Below are positions 14,132 through 21,302 of a DNA stretch of 21,802 nt, piece after piece (position 1 is the first letter of the stretch; each line of letters begins with the position of its first letter). The translations under genes were made by a program, and so were the position numbers. The notes below the pieces were generated by a model. The model had not been told where the DNA came from. It saw nothing but the letters and a program-made list of their open reading frames with translations, and ran no database searches. The stretch comes from DAIDKA01 sp049792815 (GTDB lineage Bacteria > Pseudomonadota > Gammaproteobacteria > Steroidobacterales > Steroidobacteraceae): the NCBI GenBank assembly GCA_049792815.1, contig JBARBG010000035.1, forward strand, positions 1 to 21,802, written 5' to 3'.

Positions 14132-16654
14132 CTAGGCCTCGGCTTTGGTCGCCGCCGCCCGCCGCGGTGCGGCCGCCGCCTTCTTCTTCGCAGGTTTGCC
14201 CCGAGCCTTCCCCAGCGTCTTGGGCGCCTTGGCCGCGGCAACGCCATTCGGCCCGGGCGCCACAGCCTTGGACTTCGCGACCTTGGGTTTGGGCGCCTTG
14301 GCCACGACCGCAGTCGCGCCGCGCTTGCCACGACCGAAGCGCTTGCCGCGCGCCGGTGCCGCCGCGAGCAGCTCGCGACACTCGGCCAGCGAAAGGCTCT
14401 TCGGATCGCGATCCTTGGGGATCCGTGCGTTCTTGAGCTTGTCGGTGATGTAGGGCCCGTAGCGGCCGTTCAGCACCTGGATGTTGTCGACGCCAAAATC
14501 CTGAATGAGACGATTGGCATCGGCCTCCTGCTTCAGACGGATCACCTCAAGGGCCCGCTCGAGGCTCACGGTGTAGGGATCGTCTTCTTTCAGCGAGACG
14601 TATTTTTCGCCGAACTTGATGTAGGGACCGAAGCGGCCGATGTTGGTGACGATAGGATGGCCGTCGGAGGTGGCACCCAGGGTACGCGGCAGCTTGAACA
14701 GCTCGAGCGCCTGTTCGTGCGTGATGCTGTCCATCTTCTGGCCCGGACGCAGTCCCGCAAACTTCGGCTTCTCCTCATCATCCTTGGTTCCGATCTGCAC
14801 GAAGGGACCAAAGCGCCCCATGCGCACCGTCATGGGCTTGCCGGACTTGGGGTCGACGCCGATCTCGCGGGCCTGTGCGACCTCATCGCGCGAGACCGTC
14901 TTCTCGATGGTCCGCACCTGCTTGATGAAGGGTTTCCAGAACTTCGCCAGCGGCTGGGTCCACTCTTCCTCGCCGCGCGATACCGCATCGAGTTCATCTT
15001 CCATGTCGGCCGTGAAGCTGTACTGCACGTACTGGGTGAAGTGCAGCGTCAGGAAGCGGTTGACGATCTTGCCGATGTCGGTGGGAATGAAGCGCCGGTT
15101 GTCCATTTCCACGTATTCGCGGTCCTGGAGCGTGGAGATGATGGAGGCATAGGTGGAAGGCCGGCCGATGCCGTGCTCCTCGAGCGCCTTGACCAGCGAG
15201 GCTTCTGAAAAGCGCGGCGGCGGCTCGGTGAAATGCTGTTCGGCGCGAATCGCGGCCAGGGTCACCGTGTCGCCTTCGTCCATGGGCGGCAGCACATGGT
15301 CGGAGTCGTCCACCTTGGCGTCATCATCGCCCTCCTGGTACACGGCGATGTAGCCGGGCTTGATGAGCGTGGAGCCATTGGCGCGCAACAGGTGACGGGC
15401 CGCGCCGTCAGGGCCGGCCAGCATGTCCACAGCGACGGTGTCGAAAGTGGCGTGCGTCATCTGGCAGGCCACGGCGCGCCGCCAGATCAGCGAATACAGT
15501 TTGAACTGATCCGGATCCAGGTAGCGCTCGATGTCGGCGGGCACGATGGACGCAGAGGTTGGACGCACCGCTTCGTGCGCTTCCTGGGCATTCTTCGACT
15601 TGGTCTTGTAGAAGCGCGGCTCCGGATCGATGGCTTGCGGGCCGTACAGCTTCACGGCGACCTGGCGTATCTCGCTGATGGCCTCGGCCGCCAGCGACAC
15701 CGAGTCGGTACGCATATAGGTGATGAGCCCGACGCTGCCTTCGCCGATGTCGACACCTTCGTACAACTGCTGCGCCAGGCGCATCGTGCGCCGGGCGTTG
15801 AAGCCCAGCTTGCGCGCGGCTTCCTGTTGCAGCGTCGAGGTGGTGAAGGGCGGCGCGGGATTGCGGCGCCGCTGCTTGCGGTCGATGCTCAGCACCTTGA
15901 GCGAGCCCGCGCCGTGGGGGCCGCTGCCGGCGGCCCGCTGGATGTTGCGCTCGACTTCGCGCGCAACCGTCTCGTTGGTGAAGCTGAACTGCTCGACCTT
16001 GGTGCCAGCGTATTCGATGAGCTTCAGGGGGAACAACTGCCTGGAATGTTCGCCTTCGCCATCAATGCTCCAGTACTCCTGGGCCTTGAAGGCTTCAATT
16101 TCCGCCTCACGCTCACAGATCATGCGCAACGCCGGGCTTTGCACCCGGCCGGCGGACAAGCCACGGCGTACCTTCTTCCATAGCAGCGGCGAGAGATTGA
16201 AGCCCACCAGGTAATCCAGCGCGCGGCGTGCCTGCTGGGCATTGACCAGGGGCTCGGAGACGTCGCGTGGCTCGGCCACCGCGGCGCGGATCGCGTTCTT
16301 GGTGATCTCGTAGAACGCCACCCGATGCACGGCGCGATCGCCGATCTCACCGCGCTCCTTCAGCATCTCAAGCAGATGCCACGCGATGGCCTCGCCCTCG
16401 CGGTCAGGGTCGGTCGCCAGGTACAGCGCCTTGGCTTTGCGCAGCGCCCTGGAAATGGCCTCGACATGCCGTTCGTTCTTTTCCAGCGGCTGGTAGCGCA
16501 TGGCGAATCCATGCTCGGTGTCGACCGCGCCTTCCTTGGGCACCAGGTCGCGCACATGTCCGTACGAGGCGAGGACTTCGAAGTCCTTGCCCAGGTACTT
16601 CTTGATCGTGCGCGCCTTGGCCGGCGATTCGACGATGACCAGATTTTCTGCCAT
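14132..16654 (-). CDS. topA: DNA topoisomerase I (type IA) with C-terminal repeats and a basic tail
   Basis: An 840-residue enzyme that relaxes negative supercoils. The Toprim domain is at the N-terminus (VESPAKARTIKKYLG from residue 8, E9; TDPDREGEAIAWHL with D82, D84, E86). The active-site tyrosine is Y313 in GLITYMRTDS. The C-terminal third carries several topoisomerase C-terminal repeats, recognised by GRFGPFVQIGTKDDEE, GRFGPYIKFGEKYVSL and GRYGPYITDKLKN, in place of the Cys4 zinc fingers of E. coli TopA. The last 60 residues or so are a Lys/Ala/Pro-rich basic tail, probably for DNA or RNA polymerase contact. ATG at 16654. The 84-bp spacer from smg holds a terminator-like hairpin and no clear promoter. 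The downstream gene rlmJ begins 17 bp after the stop. Confidence 0.96.
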   Translation of the reverse strand: MAENLVIVESPAKARTIKKYLGKDFEVLASYGHVRDLVPKEGAVDTEHGFAMRYQPLEKNERHVEAISRALRKAKALYLATDPDREGEAIAWHLLEMLKERGEIGDRAVHRVAFYEITKNAIRAAVAEPRDVSEPLVNAQQARRALDYLVGFNLSPLLWKKVRRGLSAGRVQSPALRMICEREAEIEAFKAQEYWSIDGEGEHSRQLFPLKLIEYAGTKVEQFSFTNETVAREVERNIQRAAGSGPHGAGSLKVLSIDRKQRRRNPAPPFTTSTLQQEAARKLGFNARRTMRLAQQLYEGVDIGEGSVGLITYMRTDSVSLAAEAISEIRQVAVKLYGPQAIDPEPRFYKTKSKNAQEAHEAVRPTSASIVPADIERYLDPDQFKLYSLIWRRAVACQMTHATFDTVAVDMLAGPDGAARHLLRANGSTLIKPGYIAVYQEGDDDAKVDDSDHVLPPMDEGDTVTLAAIRAEQHFTEPPPRFSEASLVKALEEHGIGRPSTYASIISTLQDREYVEMDNRRFIPTDIGKIVNRFLTLHFTQYVQYSFTADMEDELDAVSRGEEEWTQPLAKFWKPFIKQVRTIEKTVSRDEVAQAREIGVDPKSGKPMTVRMGRFGPFVQIGTKDDEEKPKFAGLRPGQKMDSITHEQALELFKLPRTLGATSDGHPIVTNIGRFGPYIKFGEKYVSLKEDDPYTVSLERALEVIRLKQEADANRLIQDFGVDNIQVLNGRYGPYITDKLKNARIPKDRDPKSLSLAECRELLAAAPARGKRFGRGKRGATAVVAKAPKPKVAKSKAVAPGPNGVAAAKAPKTLGKARGKPAKKKAAAAPRRAAATKAEA

Positions 16655-16661
16655 GCGCTAA
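16652..16661. repeat. 10-bp direct repeat, copy at the topA start
   Basis: CATGCGCTAA on the plus strand, covering the topA start codon. An identical copy lies at 16733-16742 over the smg stop, so the repeats bracket the 71-bp core of the smg-topA spacer. Confidence 0.75.
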
Positions 16662-16679
16662 GGTCTGCCCCGTTAGACG

Positions 16680-16705
16680 AAAAACCGCGGACCAGGCCGC
16701 GGATT
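16680..16705 (-). terminator. Rho-independent-type terminator or attenuator between smg and topA
   Basis: On the minus strand the sequence reads CCGCGG, loop CCTGGT, CCGCGG, then TTTTT. The six-pair GC stem followed by five T is the standard layout. It lies after smg and only 26 bases before the topA ATG. Either it ends the lysM-dprA-smg transcript or it acts as a leaky attenuator upstream of topA. Confidence 0.7.
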
Positions 16706-16732
16706 GATGATGGTGAGGTGGAACCCTGGGGT

Positions 16733-16742
16733 CATGCGCTAA
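16733..16742. repeat. 10-bp direct repeat, copy at the smg stop
   Basis: The same CATGCGCTAA as at 16652-16661. On the minus strand it contains the smg stop TAG followed by CGCATG, giving a decoy ATG with the same upstream bases as the real topA start. Confidence 0.75.
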
Positions 16743-17218
16743 TGGGGCGGATGTCCCGTGGCGTCAGACACGAGATCCTCCATGCGCGCAAACGCCTGTT
16801 CCTGGCCAGGCTGGCTGGAGAGCACCATGAGCACGACCCACTTGATCTGCTCGGTATCCAACTCCTCAGAATCCAGGGCCAGAAGGCGGTCCAGGACCAC
16901 CTCACGCTGCAGCGGCGTCAGGATTCCGTGCCGTTCCAGATACATCAGAAAGCCACGCGACTCGGTGGACAGCCGGGCCAGTTCCCCATCGCTGTACAGC
17001 CGCACACTTGCAATGCCACGCCGCGGCTCTTCGGCTGAATGCAGCCGGACGTCTGCCAGGTCGGCCAGCCAGTCGAGGGCACGTTCAACGCTTGCGGAAC
17101 CGAAACCCATCAGTTCCAGGTCGCGAGCAAGAGCGTCGCGTTCCGGAACCTCGGAGGTGTCCTCCAGCATGTAGCGGTCAAAGACGTAAATCAGGATGTC
17201 GAGGACGCTGGTCGTCAT
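16739..17218 (-). CDS. smg: Smg family protein (DUF494)
   Basis: The protein is 159 residues, the usual length for Smg. The N-terminus SVLDILIYVFDRYMLEDTSE and the helix ELMGFGSASVERALDWLADL are typical. The function is unknown; the gene is conserved beside dprA in many gammaproteobacteria, including E. coli. No signal peptide or membrane segment is seen, so it should be cytoplasmic and mainly helical. The ATG at 17218 has AAGG seven bases upstream, and the gap to the dprA stop is 11 bp, so it is surely co-transcribed with dprA. A terminator-like hairpin follows. Confidence 0.92.
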   Translation of the reverse strand: MTTSVLDILIYVFDRYMLEDTSEVPERDALARDLELMGFGSASVERALDWLADLADVRLHSAEEPRRGIASVRLYSDGELARLSTESRGFLMYLERHGILTPLQREVVLDRLLALDSEELDTEQIKWVVLMVLSSQPGQEQAFARMEDLVSDATGHPPH

Positions 17219-17229
17219 GAGCCTTGGAC

Positions 17230-18315
17230 TTATGACAAGCGGCAGTACCGGCCGCCAGGCTGGGGCGCGATCCGCCCCTGTAGTTCAAGCAACAGCAACA
17301 TTGACGCCACGGTGTGCCCGGACCAGCCGGTCCGAAACGCCAGAACATCTATGTCCACCGGCTCGAAGCCTGCGGCATCTAACAGCATTTCGTATTTGTT
17401 GTCCAATGGCGGGGCCGCACTGCGGGGGCTTGTACGGGGCTTGCGTGGCGCAATAACTCTTTGATGAGCATCACTAATACCAAGATCCTGCAGAATCTCG
17501 CAAGGGTCCTGTACCAAAGTTGCACCGGCGCGAATGAGTTGGTTACAGCCCCTGGCCAGGGGGTCGCGGATGCAGCCGGGAATGGCAAACACGCGCCGCT
17601 GCCGCTGCAGGGCCTGGCCGGCGGCCACCCCAAGGGCGCTGCCGCCGAGTGCCTCGATCACCAGGGTCCCCGTACCCAGCGAGCACAGCATCCGGTCGCG
17701 AAGCGGAAAATGATGGCGCCGCGGCGGGCTGCCGGGCGCAAAGGGGCTGATGAGGCAGCCCTGGGCGCGGATCCGGGCCGCGAGCGGCGCACTCTGGCGT
17801 GGGTAGATCCGGTCCAGTCCCGCGGCACACACGCCGATGGGACCGCTGCCGGCGGCCAGGGCACTGTCCAGCGCCGCTGCACCGATGCCTTCGTCCAGGC
17901 CGCTTAGGATGCCAAGACCCGCAGCCGCCAGTTCGGCTGCAAAGCGCCGTGCCGTGTCGCGCCCGGCGATGGAGGACTGGCGCGAGCCCACGATGGCCAG
18001 CAACAGTCCGCCGAGCAGCCGCGGGTTGCCGATCAGGTACAGCGCCGCGGGAGTCCAGGGCAGGTGCGCAAGCGTCGCCGGAAAATCAGCATCCAGGCAG
18101 GACAGGATCTGAACACCATGGGCCTGGGCCCAGCGCAGATCGGAGTCGATCAGGTGGTTGTCAGGTTGCGCAAGCCAGGCGCGCGCCGCCGCCGGCAACG
18201 CTCCGGCCAGCAGGCGCTGCGGCTGTTCGGCTGTGAACTCGGGGCAGGCGGTGAGGTGTCTGGCCAGCAGGCCAGGGGTCCTGGCCAGCATGGCACGCAG
18301 GCGTGCAGGCTCCAT
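17230..18315 (-). CDS. dprA: DNA processing protein DprA/Smf, divergent in the Rossmann core
   Basis: The protein is 361 residues from ATG 18315; TTG 18333 and GTG 18330 are other options. DprA binds incoming single-stranded DNA and loads RecA during natural transformation. The Rossmann fold starts at AIVGSRQSSIAGRD (107-120) and proceeds through GLDRIYP to RRVFAIPG, then GCNQLIRAGATLV. A C-terminal winged-helix (about 303-360) completes the family layout. Several family-defining residues differ: the usual SGLARGID...AH reads SGLDEGIG...AL (138-149), the RNR of FPxRNRxI reads RDR (206-208), and the SGSLITA segment reads GGSALGV. The fold is kept but DNA-binding capacity may be altered. A strong hairpin covers the start codon. 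It sits 44 bp after the LysM gene and 11 bp before smg. Confidence 0.85.
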   Translation of the reverse strand: MEPARLRAMLARTPGLLARHLTACPEFTAEQPQRLLAGALPAAARAWLAQPDNHLIDSDLRWAQAHGVQILSCLDADFPATLAHLPWTPAALYLIGNPRLLGGLLLAIVGSRQSSIAGRDTARRFAAELAAAGLGILSGLDEGIGAAALDSALAAGSGPIGVCAAGLDRIYPRQSAPLAARIRAQGCLISPFAPGSPPRRHHFPLRDRMLCSLGTGTLVIEALGGSALGVAAGQALQRQRRVFAIPGCIRDPLARGCNQLIRAGATLVQDPCEILQDLGISDAHQRVIAPRKPRTSPRSAAPPLDNKYEMLLDAAGFEPVDIDVLAFRTGWSGHTVASMLLLLELQGRIAPQPGGRYCRLS

Positions 18316-18330
18316 CACTGGAGCCTGCAC
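18303..18330 (-). repeat. Perfect 11-bp inverted repeat over the dprA start codon
   Basis: GTGCAGGCTCC (18303-18313) and GGAGCCTGCAC (18320-18330) pair without mismatch around a six-base loop. In the minus-strand transcript the dprA ATG lies at the loop-stem junction. No T-tract follows, so it is not a standard terminator. Confidence 0.7.
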
Positions 18331-18359
18331 CAACCGACGCAGAGTAGGCGCGAGCGGGG

Positions 18360-19592
18360 TTACGGGTTGCGGACGACGTCGGCGACGCGCATCGGGGTCG
18401 ATGCACCGACGATCAGGCCGAAGCTCATATCATCGTAGGACTTGAAGACCAGCAGCGTGCCCGCACGCTCGGCCGGCAACCGCACCGTTTTGGCGAGGCC
18501 AAGAAAGTTGCGATCGGTGTTCGCGTAGGATGCCGGGCCGCGGTCCGGCACCACATCGCCCGCCTCATCGATGGCCAGGACCGTGCCGGGGCCGACGCCG
18601 TCGCGTCCGCCACGATTGATGACGACGATGTCGTACTGACCGATCAGTTCGACATTGTTGATCACGGAGATGATCTGACCCCTGACCCGCTGGCTGGGAG
18701 CCCGCGGGGAGAAGGTCAGCGGCGTGGTGCTGGAGTCCGGCACCATGCAGTCGCCGCGCAGGGTCTCGCGGGCAGCATCCACCAGCAGGGTGCGGGTCAC
18801 CGCGGCCGGACGCTGCACGACCGCCGTGGCCGCGTAAATGCCTTCATACCCCAGGGTTTTGCCGCTTTCCGGATCAACGATGGGGTCACCGATGTGCATG
18901 ATGCTGTAGCGCGCACCGGTGGGCGAACTGCCCAGGCCTCTGGCATAGACTATCTGGTCATCACCGGCGGCCTGATGCTCGTCCGGGAAGGCCAACACAT
19001 AGGGGGCCCGCTTGATCTCGTCGCGCGCCATAACCGACGGCCGGGACAGGAAGGCAGCGATGGAGGCCGTGGGAATGGTCTGGATCGCATCATCCAGCGG
19101 GGTGCTGCGCAGCGCCGGATTCAGGTGCAGCGCGCCGGCCATGCCGATGGTGATCTGGGGGTGGCCGCCCCTGTCATAGGCCAGTACCAGAACGTCGCCC
19201 GGATAAATGCGGTGCGGGTTCTGGATCTTCGGGTTCACATACCAGATTTCGGGCCATTCCCAGGGGTTCTTCAGGAACACATTGGAAATGCCCCACAGGG
19301 TGTCGCCGCGCTTGACGGTGTACTGCGCGGGCGCCGAGGGTTTGACGGCCTCGGCGGTGGCGGCCGGCGCCGGCTCGGCGCGGGTCCCGGACTGTTCGTC
19401 CGCCTGGATGGCGGCCTCGGTGGCCGTCAGCTGGACCTCGGACGCGGCAGTGGGGCCGGTCTCGGCGGTGGGTGCGACCGGTTCCTCGACGGGCCTCGAA
19501 TGCCTGAAAATGGTCGAGCAGCCGCAAAGCGACAGCGCGCTGACAGCTAGCGTTAGGGACAGACCGGTTCGAAAGGCGTGGTTGAAAGTCAT
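18360..19592 (-). CDS. LysM-domain lipoprotein
   Basis: The protein is 410 residues from ATG 19592. A lipoprotein signal (about 1-24) ends in LCGC, so Cys25 is the probable lipidation site. A Pro/Ala/Glu/Thr-rich linker (about 31-88) leads to one LysM domain (about 91-138; YTVKRGDTLWGISNVFLKNP and IYPGDVLVLAY), which binds peptidoglycan. The remaining 270 residues form a conserved but unnamed region with a late strand-rich part (IVVINRGGRDGVGPGTVLAI). LysM genes of this type stand upstream of dprA in many gammaproteobacteria. The longer frame to 19628 is rejected because GAGGAGG lies six bases before this ATG. First gene of the minus-strand chain; its promoter must lie in 19605-19781. Confidence 0.88.
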   Translation of the reverse strand: MTFNHAFRTGLSLTLAVSALSLCGCSTIFRHSRPVEEPVAPTAETGPTAASEVQLTATEAAIQADEQSGTRAEPAPAATAEAVKPSAPAQYTVKRGDTLWGISNVFLKNPWEWPEIWYVNPKIQNPHRIYPGDVLVLAYDRGGHPQITIGMAGALHLNPALRSTPLDDAIQTIPTASIAAFLSRPSVMARDEIKRAPYVLAFPDEHQAAGDDQIVYARGLGSSPTGARYSIMHIGDPIVDPESGKTLGYEGIYAATAVVQRPAAVTRTLLVDAARETLRGDCMVPDSSTTPLTFSPRAPSQRVRGQIISVINNVELIGQYDIVVINRGGRDGVGPGTVLAIDEAGDVVPDRGPASYANTDRNFLGLAKTVRLPAERAGTLLVFKSYDDMSFGLIVGASTPMRVADVVRNP

Positions 19593-19597
19593 TCTCC

Positions 19598-19604
19598 CCT
19601 CCTC
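19598..19604 (-). promoter_or_regulatory. Ribosome binding site of the LysM gene
   Basis: GAGGAGG on the minus strand, five bases before the ATG at 19592. It is close to a perfect Shine-Dalgarno and decides the start over the upstream ATGs at 19628 and 19610. Confidence 0.75.
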
Positions 19605-19631
19605 AACCATGGGGTGGGGCAGCAGCACGGC

Positions 19632-19640
19632 TGTTATAAT
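19632..19640 (+). promoter_or_regulatory. Extended -10 promoter for def-fmt-rsmB
   Basis: TGTTATAAT on the plus strand is a perfect extended -10 (TGn plus TATAAT). The -35 position 17 bp upstream (GGGTGG) does not match, which is common for extended -10 promoters. It would start transcription near 19647, leaving a def leader of about 135 bases. That leader contains a CCCGT/ACGGG hairpin (19709-19725) around an AT-rich loop. The rest of the 19593-19781 gap shows no gene. Confidence 0.55.
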
Positions 19641-19781
19641 CGGCTACCGCGGTCGGCACACGACTTATCCTCAAGTTTGTGCGCTGGATCACGCGCCGAC
19701 AAGGCCCACCCGTATTTATAACGGGCGGCACGGGCGAGCTGGCCAGGCCCCATAAGGCTTGCAAGTTCCCCACACTAGAGC

Positions 19782-20339
19782 ATGAAACTGATGTCGCGTC
19801 TAACCATTCTGGAGTACCCCGACCCACGTCTGCGCACCCGCGCCAAGCCGGTGGAGAAGTTCGACGCGGCCTTAGGGCAGCTCATCGACGACCTGTTCGA
19901 GACCATGTACGAGGCCCCCGGTATCGGGCTGGCGGCCAGCCAGGTGGACGTGCACCGGCGCCTGATCGTCATGGATGTCTCCGAGGACCGCTCCGCGCCC
20001 CTGGTGTTCATCAACCCTGAAATCCTCGAGCGCGAAGGCGTGGCCAAGACCGAGGAGGGGTGTCTGTCGGTGCCCGGAATATTCGACGACGTGGAGCGCG
20101 CGGCCCGAATTCGGGTACGGGCCCAGGACCGCAGCGGCGCCGTCTTTGAGCGCGACCTGGACGGGGTGGTAGGGGTTTGCCTGCAGCATGAGATGGACCA
20201 TCTTGAGGGCAAGCTGTTCGTCGACTACCTCTCCGACATGAAGCGTGACCGCATCCGGAAGAAGCTGGACAAGGACCGCAAGGAACGTATTGCAGCGCAG
20301 CATCGCGGTGCCGCGACGCGCACTGCCGGCGCGCGCTAG
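19782..20339 (+). CDS. def: Peptide deformylase
   Basis: The protein is 185 residues and removes the formyl group from new N-terminal methionine. Motif 1 is GIGLAASQ (47-54), motif 2 EEGCLSVPG with metal ligand C94, and motif 3 QHEMDHLEG with H136, E137 and H140. The N-terminus LTILEYPDPRLRT is standard. Start is ATG 19782 or ATG 19791; neither has a clear Shine-Dalgarno. The C-terminal 25 residues are basic and longer than in E. coli Def (169 residues). Followed 18 bp later by fmt, which adds the same formyl group to initiator tRNA, the classic def-fmt pairing. Confidence 0.95.
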   Translation: MKLMSRLTILEYPDPRLRTRAKPVEKFDAALGQLIDDLFETMYEAPGIGLAASQVDVHRRLIVMDVSEDRSAPLVFINPEILEREGVAKTEEGCLSVPGIFDDVERAARIRVRAQDRSGAVFERDLDGVVGVCLQHEMDHLEGKLFVDYLSDMKRDRIRKKLDKDRKERIAAQHRGAATRTAGAR

Positions 20340-20357
20340 CGCGTAAGGCTCGCGGCG

Positions 20358-21302
20358 ATGACGGAATTCAGCCCGCTGCGGGTGGCCTTCGCCGGCACGC
20401 CGCAATTCGCAGTTCCCGCACTGGCAGCGCTGCTGGCCTCAGGGCACACCGTGGCCGGGGTCATGACGCAGCCAGACCGCCCCAAGGGGCGGGGTCGGCA
20501 GCTCACACCCGGTCCCATCAAGCAATTCGCCCTGCGGCATGGCCTTGACGTCACCCAGCCGCCAACGCTTGCCGGTGAGGCCGGTGTCGCAGCCCTCGCG
20601 GCCCTGGCGCCCGATGTGCTGGTGGTCGTGGCCTACGGCCAGATCCTGCCGCGCGCAGTGCTGCAGCTGCCGCGACTGGGCTGCATCAACATTCATGCCT
20701 CGCTGCTGCCGCGCTGGCGCGGCGCGGCGCCCATACAGCGTGCCATCCTGGCCGGTGATGCCGTCACGGGTGTGACCATCATGCAGCTGGACGAGGGCCT
20801 TGATACCGGCGGCATGCTGGCCGTGCAGCGCGTCGCCATCGGCGAGCGCGACACCAGTGCCTCGCTGCACGAGCGGCTCGCCGCCTTGGGCGCGCAGCAG
20901 TTGCTCGAGGTGCTGCAGGGCCTCGCCGCGCACACGCTTCAGGCGCGGCCGCAGCCTGCAGCAGGAGTCACCTATGCGCAGAAGATCGCCAAGAGCGAAG
21001 CGCACATCAACTGGCACGATGCGGCCGCTGTGATCTCGCGCCAGGTGCGCGCCTTCAATCCCTGGCCGGTGGCTGAAACGATCTTCGACGGCGCGCAGCT
21101 GCGCATCCACGACGCGTACGCGACGGCAGGCAGTGCGCCCGGGATTGCAGGAGCGTGGCTCGGGCTGACGGGCGACGCATTGCGTGTCGGCTGCGGCAGC
21201 GGCGAGCTGCATGTCACGCAGTTACAGCGCGCCGGACGCAAGGTGGTGTCAGCGCAGGAATTCGTGAACTCCGCGGGCGCCGCCGCGGGGCAATTCGGAT
21301 GA
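20358..21302 (+). CDS. fmt: Methionyl-tRNA formyltransferase
   Basis: The protein is 314 residues; E. coli Fmt has 315. It formylates Met-tRNA for initiation using 10-formyl-tetrahydrofolate. N-terminal VAFAGTPQFAVPAL, then the catalytic set N111 and H113 in INIHASLLPRWRGAAP and D149 in LDEGLDTGG. The C-terminal tRNA-binding domain starts around 210 (YAQKIAKSEAHINW). The ATG has AAGG 12 bases upstream. The stop TGA overlaps the rsmB ATG (ATGA), so translation is coupled. Confidence 0.96.
   Translation: MTEFSPLRVAFAGTPQFAVPALAALLASGHTVAGVMTQPDRPKGRGRQLTPGPIKQFALRHGLDVTQPPTLAGEAGVAALAALAPDVLVVVAYGQILPRAVLQLPRLGCINIHASLLPRWRGAAPIQRAILAGDAVTGVTIMQLDEGLDTGGMLAVQRVAIGERDTSASLHERLAALGAQQLLEVLQGLAAHTLQARPQPAAGVTYAQKIAKSEAHINWHDAAAVISRQVRAFNPWPVAETIFDGAQLRIHDAYATAGSAPGIAGAWLGLTGDALRVGCGSGELHVTQLQRAGRKVVSAQEFVNSAGAAAGQFG

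Noticed and set aside
14115..14381. Upstream extension of the rlmJ frame into topA
   Set aside because: The extension is out of frame inside topA's basic tail, and the RlmJ N-terminus starts at the GTG at 14114.
15233..16183. A 316-codon plus-strand open frame opposite topA
   Set aside because: Antisense to the Toprim and central domains of a clear topoisomerase; composition is that of a shadow frame.
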